DNA of 64,000 nt from Halobacterium noricense (GTDB lineage: Archaea > Halobacteriota > Halobacteria > Halobacteriales > Halobacteriaceae), in contig NZ_CP089468.1 of assembly GCF_021233435.1 (NCBI RefSeq), forward strand, positions 310,001 through 374,000. The letters are read 5' to 3'. The notes under the pieces are model-generated. The model did no database searches, was not told where the DNA came from, and saw nothing but the letters and a program-made list of their open reading frames with translations. A program made the position numbers and the translations under genes. Shown one piece after another: positions 1 to 7,287 of the stretch (positions within the stretch are counted from its first letter, which is position 1; each line of letters opens with the position of its first letter).

Positions 1-149
1 GCACAGATTTTGTTGGACCACCTACGACGTAGGAATTCTCGAGGTGCGCTCGAAAGCGTGTTAGAATATAACCTAGGCCAGATTCGGCCCGCATACTGAT
101 AGACTGTCAATCGCTGGCTTAACGGCCCAAGCTCGTGAATCCACCTGGC

Positions 150-683
150 ATGCCGCGTCCGAAGAAGTATAGCGACGAGGAACTTCTCGACAACCTCCGC
201 GAACTCGCTGAGCGAGTGTCGGAGGCACCACCGACAAAGGCTCAAATGAACGACCGTGGGCCGCACGGCGCACGCACCTATCAAGACCGATGGGGCAGTT
301 GGTCGGCAGCTGTCGAAGCAGCTGGCTTTGAACCACGCGAGGTACCTGACCACTTCGAAGAACGACCGGACGCATGCCCACTCTGCGGCTCCGAGGAGAC
401 CGGCTTGGACTTCCACCACTGGAAGTACGCAGACGGTCCAGGCGACGATGAGGAAGTCGGCTGCTACTTCTGTCGCGACTGCCACGACCGGATCCACGAG
501 GGCAAAGCGAAGACCGCAAACACAAACTGGTTGGTACACTGCGTCGCGAATCTCGTCGCCGTACACATCGAAAACCACCCAAAAGAGACTGATGTCGAAG
601 CCATCATCGACCGCTACAGCATGACGGACGTCCATCCTCTCGTTAAGCGCGAGCTCCAGAAGCACATCGACACGTCGACGTAG
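150..683 (+). CDS. HNH endonuclease with N-terminal HNH-associated repeat
   Basis: 177 aa. The N-terminal half (roughly residues 4-55, SDEELLDNLRELAE through GSWSAAVEAAGF) looks like the homing-endonuclease-associated DNA-binding repeat. The C-terminal half is an HNH fold: CPLCG, then LDFHHWKY, then CRDCHDRIH, giving two Cys pairs for zinc and the catalytic His-His. It probably nicks or cuts DNA. I prefer the ATG at 150 over the in-frame GTG at 135 because homology-like sequence begins there. It stands alone upstream of the ubiquitin-like operon, in an AT-richer neighbourhood, and may belong to the mobile part of the island. Family call is firm; target is unknown. Confidence 0.8.
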   Translation: MPRPKKYSDEELLDNLRELAERVSEAPPTKAQMNDRGPHGARTYQDRWGSWSAAVEAAGFEPREVPDHFEERPDACPLCGSEETGLDFHHWKYADGPGDDEEVGCYFCRDCHDRIHEGKAKTANTNWLVHCVANLVAVHIENHPKETDVEAIIDRYSMTDVHPLVKRELQKHIDTST

Positions 684-892
684 GCTAATGCCCTGAATTC
701 AGAACACTCTCTTAGCGCGATCCATATAGGATTCAGGTATAAACACGGCTATCAGCCGCTAAACTCCCTGCTAAGTCCGAGGGATTTAACAACCCGTACG
801 ACACTATGGTTAATTGCACTCGACGAAATCGGGGGGCGGATTTTGATGTCCCTCCGTACTTTTCACCCGACAGTCTTGCCTATAGACCTCTG
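684..892. other. Non-coding gap after the HNH gene
   Basis: AT-richer than the surroundings. It contains a perfect 10-base palindrome CTGAATTCAG at 691-700, and AT-rich stretches near 724-740 and 784-790 that could be promoter boxes. No RNA gene recognised. Confidence 0.4.
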
Positions 893-1093
893 TCAGTAGT
901 CTCGATAACCTATCTCTTCTTCCGCAAGAATCCCCCTCAAATATAGCAGTTTTTCAGCCCTCTTGACGGCAAGTATCATCGACTTCGGAGTACTCCTCTT
1001 CGAGGGGGTGAATTTAGCCCGGATAATGTGCTTGAACTCCCGGAGCTTGAAGGAATATTCACCGCATTTTCTACCCCTCTTTCTCTTATACAC
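893..1093 (-). CDS. Possible small basic protein, unrecognised
   Basis: 66 aa, rich in Lys and Arg (MYKRKRGRKCGEYSF at the start) and unusually non-acidic for a haloarchaeon. The ORF lies in a low-GC patch. I recognise no family. It could be a remnant of a virus or plasmid gene, or a chance ORF in AT-rich DNA. No convincing promoter was found. Listed because it is the only ORF in a gap of several hundred bases. Confidence 0.25.
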   Translation of the reverse strand: MYKRKRGRKCGEYSFKLREFKHIIRAKFTPSKRSTPKSMILAVKRAEKLLYLRGILAEEEIGYRDY

Positions 1094-1208
1094 ACAATCA
1101 CCCCACGTCAGACAATAGTAGGGGTGATGATACGGGGTCTAAACGGCGTATATTAGCCAATATCGGTGCTTGAGTAATTGTGTGGTTAATTATTAACCTG
1201 CGTAAGTC

Positions 1209-1215
1209 TTATAAG
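1209..1215 (+). promoter_or_regulatory. TATA box upstream of structured leader
   Basis: TTATAAG, preceded by an AT-rich stretch (1150-1200). Archaeal spacing predicts transcription starting about 1235-1238, exactly at the 5' side of the first stem of the hairpin array. No other TATA-like sequence lies 25-30 bases upstream of the ATG at 1471, so this is the likely promoter of the ubiquitin-like operon or of a separate RNA. Confidence 0.5.
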
Positions 1216-1234
1216 TCGCAGGCGTTGAGATTAA

Positions 1235-1430
1235 GGCGCCGGAGCGCCCCCGATTTCGTCGAGTGCCAGTCGGTTCTCCCGACTGCGACGAGAGTGGGTT
1301 TCTCCGCGCCTACGCCCGCAACGTGCGGGCCGGCTGAGTGAGCCTACTCTCTGGCGTGGCGCCAGGCACATAGCGATGTCCATGTCGCTATTCTCCACCC
1401 TGAACCACCCAGATAGCGGCTACTGTAGCC
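1235..1430 (+). ncRNA. Candidate structured RNA or long structured 5' leader
   Basis: Consecutive perfect stems are visible. An outer stem pairs 1235-1244 with 1302-1310 (one bulged C). It encloses TCGTCG 1256-1261 with CGACGA 1286-1291 and CAGTCGG 1267-1273 with CCGACTG 1279-1285. Then follow GCCCGCA/TGCGGGC (1314-1330, loop ACG), CTGGCG/CGCCAG (1351-1365, loop TGG), ATAGCGA/TCGCTAT (1370-1391) and GGCTA/TAGCC (1418-1430). No ORF fits the region. It ends about 40 bases before the ubiquitin-like gene. Most haloarchaeal mRNAs are leaderless, so a 235-base folded leader would be unusual. I do not recognise it as tRNA, SRP RNA or RNase P RNA. Whether it is a separate RNA or a cis-acting leader is open. 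Confidence 0.5.
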
Positions 1431-1470
1431 AGAGCGCGGACACCTCATCGGGGCTTCTGGCACCCCGAAT

Positions 1471-2121
1471 ATGACGTCTGACCAAACCCCCGCCGATGAA
1501 GGCGGGAACGACACGCAGGAAGCATCGCAGTCCAAAGAGACTACTCTCGGCAACATCGCCGGCAAAGCCCAGACGGTTCAAGCCGCCATCGAGTCCGTCG
1601 AGGACGACGTCCCCACCGAGGTCTTCCGACGGCTGACCCACATGAAGACGGCTATCAAGGCCATCCAGGACTGGGCCAAAGACGCGGACCCCCACGACAC
1701 CGACGCGGTCGTAGGCGCTTCCACCATCGTTGACGCCGAGCGCACGCGCGCAGGCGACATCCGCCAGGAGGTACCCGACGGCAACACCACCCTCCTACAG
1801 AAGTTCGACACTCTCGAGAACCGCCTCGAGGACCTCGCTAACGCCGTCGACGCGCGGAAGTTCAGCACTACCCAGTATGTCGTCTACGTCAACAAACAGT
1901 TCGTCAAGCGGTACGCCGACCGCTCGGTAACCGTGGAGACAATCTTGGTGGACGCCGGCAAGAAGGACCCCGACGAACTCGGACTTTTCCCGCTGGACGG
2001 CCTCCTCGGAAACCGGCAGGAAGACCAGGCCTTCCCCGCTGAACGAGACCTGAACCTCAGCGACGACTACCGCACGTTCTTCGAATCCACCAGCGACGGA
2101 GGCAAGATTGCGCATGAGTGA
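1471..2121 (+). CDS. Ubiquitin-like beta-grasp modifier (multiubiquitin-type)
   Basis: 216 aa. Residues 1-130 are polar and helical, including a likely coiled stretch TTLLQKFDTLENRLEDLANAV. Residues 132-211 resemble a prokaryotic multiubiquitin-type beta-grasp domain: YVVYVNKQFVKRYAD, then VTVETILVDAGKKDPDELGLF, and finally NLSDDYRTFFES. A Gly-Gly at 210-211 is followed by a five-residue tail (KIAHE), as expected for a precursor that needs trimming before activation. It is the first gene of an operon; its stop overlaps the E2 start (ATGAGTGA). Role inferred: protein modifier activated by the downstream E1 and released or trimmed by the JAB domain. The match to the family is by eye; targets are unknown. 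Confidence 0.65.
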   Translation: MTSDQTPADEGGNDTQEASQSKETTLGNIAGKAQTVQAAIESVEDDVPTEVFRRLTHMKTAIKAIQDWAKDADPHDTDAVVGASTIVDAERTRAGDIRQEVPDGNTTLLQKFDTLENRLEDLANAVDARKFSTTQYVVYVNKQFVKRYADRSVTVETILVDAGKKDPDELGLFPLDGLLGNRQEDQAFPAERDLNLSDDYRTFFESTSDGGKIAHE

Positions 2122-2608
2122 GGGTACACCGCCTGACGACTCCGAGAACGACAACGGCGGAGACGGCGACCAGGAGAATCTCCGTCGCCATCTCACCGAC
2201 CGCTGTCGGACCGCCATCGACGAACTCCGAGACGAGCGCCCCGAGGCCGAGCTCATCGCCGTCCACGGCGACTGGGCCTGGGTCAGCATCGGCACCGTCA
2301 ATCCTTCCCTGGTCAACGATGTCTTCGACCAAGAGGAGGTTCTGGCAATCCTCCGAATTCCTACCGACTTCCCGAACGGGCGGCGGCCTTACGGCATCGT
2401 GACCTACCCCTACGTTACGAAGCACGACGGTCAGGAGGTCGACAGCGTCCACCGCAACCACCAGAAAGGCAGGCCAGCACGAGACGCCCTTGACGTCGAC
2501 GAAGTCGCTCTCTGGAGCTACCAGTGGGAGGGATTCACATGGAACGAGCCCGCCGACCTGCGGAAAGCGCCGGAGGTCGTTCGGTCACGCTTCGAAAAGG
2601 AGGACTAA
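2114..2608 (+). CDS. E2/UBC-fold protein (prokaryotic E2 family E-like)
   Basis: 164 aa from the ATG at 2114, overlapping the previous stop by eight bases. After an acidic N-terminus, residues 46-100 give the beta-meander pattern (AELIAVHGDWAWVSIG, then ILRIPTDFPNGRRPYGIVTYPYV). The C-terminal WSYQWEGFTWNEPADLRKAPEVV segment resembles the Trp-rich ending of prokaryotic E2 family E. The only cysteine is Cys31 in the N-terminal helix, not where canonical E2s keep the catalytic Cys. It may therefore act differently or without thioester transfer. Position between a ubiquitin-like gene and a JAB-E1 gene strongly supports the E2 role; sequence alone is moderate evidence. Confidence 0.6.
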   Translation: MSEGTPPDDSENDNGGDGDQENLRRHLTDRCRTAIDELRDERPEAELIAVHGDWAWVSIGTVNPSLVNDVFDQEEVLAILRIPTDFPNGRRPYGIVTYPYVTKHDGQEVDSVHRNHQKGRPARDALDVDEVALWSYQWEGFTWNEPADLRKAPEVVRSRFEKED

Positions 2609-2611
2609 CCC

Positions 2612-4285
2612 ATGCCTAAGGGTACACCAGCGGACTGGTTGAGCGCAGCCGACGCCGACGAAGTCCACTTCGTGCTACCGCGCGAGGTTCACAACGCCCT
2701 GATGGACGTCCTCTTCCCGAGCGAAGGCCACCCCTTCCACGGGATGCACGAACGTGGCGCGTTCGCCGTACTCGCGAAGAGCACCGGCGCTCAGCGCGCC
2801 AACTACATCGTCGAGGATGTCGTCCATCCTGAGTCGAGCGACGACCTCGAACTGAAAGGGAACGTCAGCGGAGGTGAGTCCGACGGCCGTTCCATCGGGT
2901 CGTGGTTCGGGGGTAACTCTGACAACGACGTGTCGAGCGACGACTCGATGGCCGGCTACGAGTTCAGTGAGGCCTACCACGAACGCGCTGTCGAGCGCGC
3001 ACGCGACCGTGGCGGCGGCCTCGTTCGAATTCACACCCAGCCCGGTGGAGTCTCCGAGAGCACGGTGGATACCGCCTCAGCAGCACGGGTCTTCGAAGCT
3101 GACCGCGACCGACTGCCGGGTGGTGCCCCGTTCGCAGCGGCCATCACGAACGAGCCCGGCGACTGGTCAATGCGGGTGTACGAACCAAGTCGCGACCCCA
3201 GTGCGGACCCGCAAGTCACGCACGCAGACCGTGTCCGCGTGGTCGGTCCAAGTCGCGACGAACCCGCTCTGCACGTTCAGGACACCGGCCGTCGAAGCCC
3301 CTCCACGAACCACCTCCGTGGCGACGACGAGCGCGATTCCACAATCCAACTGTGGAGAGAAGAGGGACAAGCCCGATTGGCAGACCTTCGCGTCGGTGTT
3401 GTCGGTTGTGGCGGTGTCGGGTCGATTCTCGCCGAACATCTAGCCCGGCTGGGTGTCGGCGAGCTAGTGTTTGTGGACTTCGACCGTCTTGAGCGCGCGA
3501 ACTTCAATCGTTCTCAAGGCGCTCAACGAATCGACGTCCGCCAAGAGCGCCTGAAGACGGAGGTGGCAGAACGCGTCGCGCGACAGAGTGCGACATCTGA
3601 GGACTTCGACACGCGCGTCGTCGACGGGAGCGTCGTTGAGGACGCGCTGGAGTACGCGGCTGTGCCGGATTTGGTGGACTGCGATATCATTCTTTCCGGT
3701 GTAGACGCTGCGCGTCCCCGTCAAGTCCTGGGAGCGCTCGCTCGCGCACACTGTATTCCCGTAATCGACGGCGGGAGTCTCCTACACGCCGACGAACAGG
3801 GTATGCTGGAGAAAGAAGCGAAAGCCGAGACGGCGGTCGCAGGTCCCGGCTGGCCGTGCTTCGAATGCCAACGGGTGTGGACCCAGGACGCCGTGGACTA
3901 CGAGGGTGGTCATCCCAAATTCCGCGGCGAACGCGGGTACGTTCCCGGCGGAGTAGACCCCGACGAAGAAGATCGCGACCCGTCGGTCATCGGCGTGAAC
4001 GCGATAGTCGCCGGGCTGATGCAGCGGCGATTACTCGCAATCACGCTGGATGTGGCGCGCGCAGTCGTCGGCACGCTACGATTAAATCTCCGGGACGTCG
4101 AGGCGAACATGTCGTCTACGTGGGGATGTGAGTCGGACTGTGACGCGCCAGCCGTCGGTGCCGGTGACCGTGAGGCGCTGCCGACGGGTACGGACTGGGC
4201 GATGCGATATGAACGTGAGGACATGGAAATGCCTGAGAAGAAGACAAAGGACGCGAGCGGACTTGCCGACGACCTCGGTAACTAG
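2612..4285 (+). CDS. JAB peptidase-E1 (ThiF-fold) fusion
   Basis: 557 aa. Residues 15-195 look like a JAB/JAMM isopeptidase: Glu47 in MHERGAF, then the metal motif around 141-153 (IHTQPGGVSESTVD). The usual His-x-His reads His-Thr-Gln. Residues 245-510 are an E1/ThiF domain: P-loop-like GCGGVGS at 265-271, VFVDFDRLERANFNR at 287-300, Asp365, and zinc ligands Cys416/419 and Cys506/510. Expected roles are to adenylate the modifier's C-terminus and trim or remove it. It starts three bases after the E2 stop behind a strong AAGGAGGA ribosome site. No obvious E1 catalytic Cys is identifiable by eye. E1 call is firm; JAB activity uncertain. Confidence 0.8.
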   Translation: MPKGTPADWLSAADADEVHFVLPREVHNALMDVLFPSEGHPFHGMHERGAFAVLAKSTGAQRANYIVEDVVHPESSDDLELKGNVSGGESDGRSIGSWFGGNSDNDVSSDDSMAGYEFSEAYHERAVERARDRGGGLVRIHTQPGGVSESTVDTASAARVFEADRDRLPGGAPFAAAITNEPGDWSMRVYEPSRDPSADPQVTHADRVRVVGPSRDEPALHVQDTGRRSPSTNHLRGDDERDSTIQLWREEGQARLADLRVGVVGCGGVGSILAEHLARLGVGELVFVDFDRLERANFNRSQGAQRIDVRQERLKTEVAERVARQSATSEDFDTRVVDGSVVEDALEYAAVPDLVDCDIILSGVDAARPRQVLGALARAHCIPVIDGGSLLHADEQGMLEKEAKAETAVAGPGWPCFECQRVWTQDAVDYEGGHPKFRGERGYVPGGVDPDEEDRDPSVIGVNAIVAGLMQRRLLAITLDVARAVVGTLRLNLRDVEANMSSTWGCESDCDAPAVGAGDREALPTGTDWAMRYEREDMEMPEKKTKDASGLADDLGN

Positions 4286-4725
4286 CGGCCACTATCTCCG
4301 GACACTTTCCGTTACCTAACTCGGAATAGGATCGGTTCTATCCGACAGAATAGTGGATATCTATACCGGTCTCGTGCACAGATTCTGTCGTTCTAATCTA
4401 CTGGTCGTGGCGCAGCCGTCCTGCTTTAGCTGTTTGGCTTACTACAAACCACCTGCTCAGTGATATGAATGATGCAGTAGTTGACCTCAGTCTATTCTGG
4501 AGCGTAAATTGGCATTAAGTCGATCAATAGGTCTGTAGCTGCGGATGCCAAGATCGCTAAACGAGATTCGTTGGAAGTTCAGAAATGTGTCTCGCAAGAA
4601 ACTAACTCGGTCTGTAGGTTTGCAAATGTACTATGTCCTCTCCTATATTTGGTTATATGTAATACCGACTCCAGAAATAGACGAGCTAATAGAGGATACC
4701 GATGGGTACTAGAACTGCCAGTGAA
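4286..4725. other. Non-coding, AT-rich gap
   Basis: About 440 bases with no credible ORF, tRNA or repeat. Composition is well below the flanking genes in GC, which fits an accessory island. I see no attachment-site-like direct repeats. Confidence 0.4.
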
Positions 4726-5105
4726 CTACCCCGACCTACCGCGCTCGGGCCTACCCGGCCCTCGCTTGTTGAGGTCGGGGCTTCCTGTTTCTGCGTCGGA
4801 GCTTGCATCCGGCTGGACACAGCGGCTCCAGACTCCGCAGGCGGCTTCCCTTCACGGGCGGGTTTGGAGTGTCCCACTCCTACCGATTGGACACTCGGCC
4901 ACAACCGACGTTGCACGCTTCTTGTCGCGTTTGAACAACGCCGACGGCGTGGCGAGCATTGTACTACCTCCTTCGATCGCCGGGATAGTAAGAGTGCTGA
5001 TACACACGAAAATAAACGATGACGGCGCTGTATCCCCACCCTACTCGCTTGTGCTTCCGACACACGTCGGAAGCCCGGTGCTCGTTGAGGGTGGGGGCTT
5101 AGCGC
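4726..5105 (-). pseudogene. TnpB-type transposon remnants (two terminal hairpin modules)
   Basis: On the minus strand two modules share the layout AAGCCCC...AACGAGC/AACAAGCGAG...GGGG. One lies at about 5031-5100 (CCCCACCCT pairing with AGGGTGGGG), the other at about 4728-4790 (CCCCGACCT with AGGTCGGGG). In haloarchaea such hairpins end IS200/IS605-type tnpB genes. Between them a minus-strand frame reading MLATPSALFKRDKKRATSV and later DAETGSPDLNKRG, with an internal stop and ending at 4726, looks like a decayed TnpB C-terminus. No intact transposase remains. Recognition is by pattern memory, so moderate confidence only. Confidence 0.4.
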
Positions 5106-5221
5106 CTGCAAAAAGCTAAATGAGACGGACCCGGCTTGCTCTGCAGATTCTCATTCTGAACTGTTCTGGCTCCCGCCCATCATGGTCAGTCCAACGAGAC
5201 AGTGTCCTGTTAGATCTCCCA

Positions 5222-5249
5222 AAGATTTATTCGTATCGCAAAAATACGA
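5222..5249 (+). promoter_or_regulatory. Promoter and ArsR-type operator
   Basis: A TATA-like AAGATTTATTC (5222-5232) is followed at once by the inverted repeat TCGTAT-N7-ATACGA (5231-5249). The repeat sits between the TATA box and the start codon at 5259, the classic position for repression by the ArsR-family protein encoded two genes downstream. Confidence 0.6.
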
Positions 5250-5258
5250 TATGAGGTA

Positions 5259-5402
5259 ATGGCTCAAAGCACACTCGATCGCATCTGGAATCGCCTCGTA
5301 AACCGCTACGAGCAAGACGGCGAGTCAGACTGTTGTGGTCCTAATATTGAAGAAGTACAATCTGACTTGGCAGAGACTGAATCGGACAGTTGCGGCGAAT
5401 AA
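5259..5402 (+). CDS. Small Cys-rich protein of arsR-permease operon
   Basis: 47 aa: MAQSTLDRIWNRLVNRYEQ, then SDCCGPNIEEVQ and a final DSCGE. The vicinal Cys pair suggests metal or metalloid binding. It is the first gene after the ArsR-type operator, with the arsR gene starting 21 bases downstream of its stop. A role as metal chaperone or co-factor for the permease is inferred from context and the Cys pair. No characterised homologue comes to mind. Confidence 0.55.
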   Translation: MAQSTLDRIWNRLVNRYEQDGESDCCGPNIEEVQSDLAETESDSCGE

Positions 5403-5423
5403 ATCGAACCGTCAAATTACAAT

Positions 5424-5807
5424 ATGTCTGACACAGAATCACCACCTGACGACGCCTACAACGCACTTGACCGGCTGTATGATGACCCGGATGAACGAGT
5501 CGCCGCTCTCCAAGAGATTAAACCATCCGAAGATAATGTCGCCGGTCAGGAGTCCGTGTTCAAGGCCCTCGGGAATAAAGACCGGCTCCGCGTTCTCAGC
5601 GCACTCCGTGAATCTGAATGCTGCGGCTGTGAACTCCAGGTCATTCTCGATGCACCACAGTCAACAGTCGCCACACACCTCCGAAAACTGAAAGACGCGG
5701 GGTTGGTCAAATCCCGCAAGAAGGGCAAATGGAGCTACTACCGCATCGCTGATACCGCCGTCTTCGAATTACTCGATCTCGCCCACGCAATCGAGGAGGA
5801 CACCTAA
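5424..5807 (+). CDS. ArsR/SmtB-family transcriptional repressor
   Basis: 127 aa winged helix protein. The HTH core is roughly residues 43-115: [27 protein letters not shown], then [17 protein letters not shown] and the wing [12 protein letters not shown]. The ECCGC motif near the recognition region is a plausible metalloid-sensing site. Known members derepress efflux operons when their cysteines bind As, Sb, Cd or Zn. The operator is probably TCGTAT-N7-ATACGA upstream of the first gene, which makes the operon autoregulated. The permease ATG is two bases after its stop, so translation is coupled. Inducer unknown. Confidence 0.85.
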   Translation: MSDTESPPDDAYNALDRLYDDPDERVAALQEIKPSEDNVAGQESVFKALGNKDRLRVLSALRESECCGCELQVILDAPQSTVATHLRKLKDAGLVKSRKKGKWSYYRIADTAVFELLDLAHAIEEDT

Positions 5808-5809
5808 GA

Positions 5810-6769
5810 ATGCTCTCCCCTGGCCTCTCTAATGCCCTCCTTGACTCGTGGTATTACTTCCTCCACCTCGCAGTTATCCTCGTCCCACTGTTCATCGGCG
5901 CGTCCTTCCTCGTCGGACTTGCACAGGAGTATCTGCCTCCGGAAAAAGTCGAACGGAAACTCCGCGGACACGACGAAGGTAGCGGCAACGTCGCAGCCGC
6001 CGGTCTCGGTGCGGTAACACCGTTTTGCTCCTGCTCCACTGTTCCGGTGCTAGCAGGGCTGCTTCAAGCAGGTGCACCACTCGGGCTGGCGTTCTCGTTC
6101 TTGCTTGCGTCACCACTCGTTAACGAGATCGCCGTGATTCTGCTGATCGGCTTATTCGGCATCGAAGTGACCATCTGGTACGTGGTAATCACATTCGTGG
6201 CAGCTGTGGTCGGCGGGGTTGTCATCGGTCGGCTTGGGCTAACCGAGCACGTGAAAGACGTTCGGGTCACGGCCGATACAGATCAGGCTGTCGCCGCTGA
6301 CGGTGGGACAGTTGACTGCTGTAGAGGAAACTCAGCAGACGTCAAGCAGACCCATCGGCAACACATCGGGACGGCCGCACGCGAAGCATGGTCGTTCTTC
6401 GTCGATACACTTCCATATCTCATTCTCGGGATGACGCTCGGGGCGCTCATTCACGGTGTCGTACCAGTAGATATGGTTCATGCCGTCCTTGGTTCGGAGA
6501 ACCCGCTTGCCGTGCCCCTCGCTGCGGTCGCCGGTGCTCCAGTGTATATCAGCCTCAGCGGAATGTTGCCCATCGCAGCGTCCCTTAGTGAACAAGGTAT
6601 CGCTGTCGGGACGGTCTTAGCGTTCATCATCGGCGGCGCGGGTGTAAGCATTCCGAACCTGATTCTCCTGAATAAACTGTTCAATCGCCGACTGTTACTC
6701 GTCTATGCTGGAACAGTCGTGACAATCGGAATCGTCGTTGGTGTTATCTTTAATAGTTTCATCGTCTAA
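5810..6769 (+). CDS. ArsP-family permease (DUF318)
   Basis: 319 aa, about eight membrane segments in two halves with a cytoplasmic loop (residues 150-190) containing CCRGN. The FCSCSTVP motif near residue 74 is the signature of the ArsP_1 permease family, some of which export trivalent methylated or aromatic arsenicals. The C-terminal half repeats the fold ([11 protein letters not shown], then [13 protein letters not shown]). Located in the cell membrane. With the ArsR regulator and the Cys-rich small protein it forms one operon. Substrate could be another metal or metalloid. Confidence 0.8.
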   Translation: MLSPGLSNALLDSWYYFLHLAVILVPLFIGASFLVGLAQEYLPPEKVERKLRGHDEGSGNVAAAGLGAVTPFCSCSTVPVLAGLLQAGAPLGLAFSFLLASPLVNEIAVILLIGLFGIEVTIWYVVITFVAAVVGGVVIGRLGLTEHVKDVRVTADTDQAVAADGGTVDCCRGNSADVKQTHRQHIGTAAREAWSFFVDTLPYLILGMTLGALIHGVVPVDMVHAVLGSENPLAVPLAAVAGAPVYISLSGMLPIAASLSEQGIAVGTVLAFIIGGAGVSIPNLILLNKLFNRRLLLVYAGTVVTIGIVVGVIFNSFIV

Positions 6770-6835
6770 TCAGCGGTCGCAGAATTGGGCCTGAGATTTT
6801 CTGCCCCTGTAATAAGTAGAATTCTTTTGTCCCCG

Positions 6836-6887
6836 CTCTGTTGCAATCCTCTTCTGGAAAAATCTATGGCAGAGGATTTCAACAGAG
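6836..6887. repeat. 16-base near-perfect inverted repeat
   Basis: CTCTGTTGCAATCCTC (6836-6851) faces GAGGATTTCAACAGAG (6872-6887) with one mismatch and a 20-base spacer. Looks like fused ends of an insertion sequence or a MITE remnant. No transposase gene is present. Confidence 0.4.
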
Positions 6888-6897
6888 TCGAGGATTC

Positions 6898-7120
6898 GGA
6901 AATTCCATACTCTTCCCTTCGATAACCGACGGACTGCTCGTGTACGGATCCCGGAAGACACTGGATATCAAATCATTCCACGTCACGTTCGACGAGTCGT
7001 TCTGGCACAATATCGTTCAATAGATGTCAGCACACACCGAGTACGAGGAAGACAGTGAGCTCCCGCCAGCAGACCCTGAACGAGAATGGGAGTGCGCGTA
7101 TTGTTCACCGATTAGGTACG
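6898..7120 (+). pseudogene. Truncated PD-(D/E)XK (Cas4/RecB-like) nuclease fragment
   Basis: One continuous frame is split by a TAG at 7021-7023. Before it reads ITDGLLVYGSRKTLDIKSF and then FDESFWHNIVQ; after it MSAHTEYEEDSELPPADPE and EWECAYC. The last part resembles the C-terminal Cys cluster (W-x-C-x-Y-C) of Cas4-like and RecB-family nucleases. Upstream domains are missing, and the 6836-6887 inverted repeat sits at the break. The frame then runs into unrelated sequence leading to the lipoate ligase gene. Interpreted as a dead gene at the island edge. Confidence 0.4.
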
Positions 7121-7287
7121 TCGCTAACCCCCGTGTTTCGTTTGTATATTCGCCAAACAGCCAAGTCAGGGCCGTTCGCCGGTCTGGACTGGCCACAGAT
7201 TGCCGCGCCGCTCGCCGCCCTCGATGGACGCAGACGAGCCGAACTGCAGACGCACGGCTTTTTGCCGGTGGCCGCGAACCGCGTGGT

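Noticed and set aside
1235-1430. tRNA, SRP RNA or RNase P RNA
   Set aside because: No anticodon arm or T arm, no SRP helix 8 tetraloop or RNase P P4 core could be recognised.
1471-4285. CBASS-type operon
   Set aside because: No cyclic-nucleotide synthase (CD-NTase) or effector gene is present; the E2 is separate and the E1 is fused to JAB instead.
2612-4285. UbaA/MoeB sulfur-transfer E1 of the SAMP pathway
   Set aside because: The N-terminal JAB fusion and the adjacent E2-like and modifier genes do not fit the single-E1 SAMP system.
4571-5119. 182-residue plus-strand ORF
   Set aside because: It crosses two TnpB-end hairpins and has no coherent protein features; the region reads better as transposon remnants.
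7024-7287. N-terminal extension of the lipoate ligase family protein
   Set aside because: The extension encodes a nuclease-type Cys motif followed by junk; family homology begins at the ATG at 7288.
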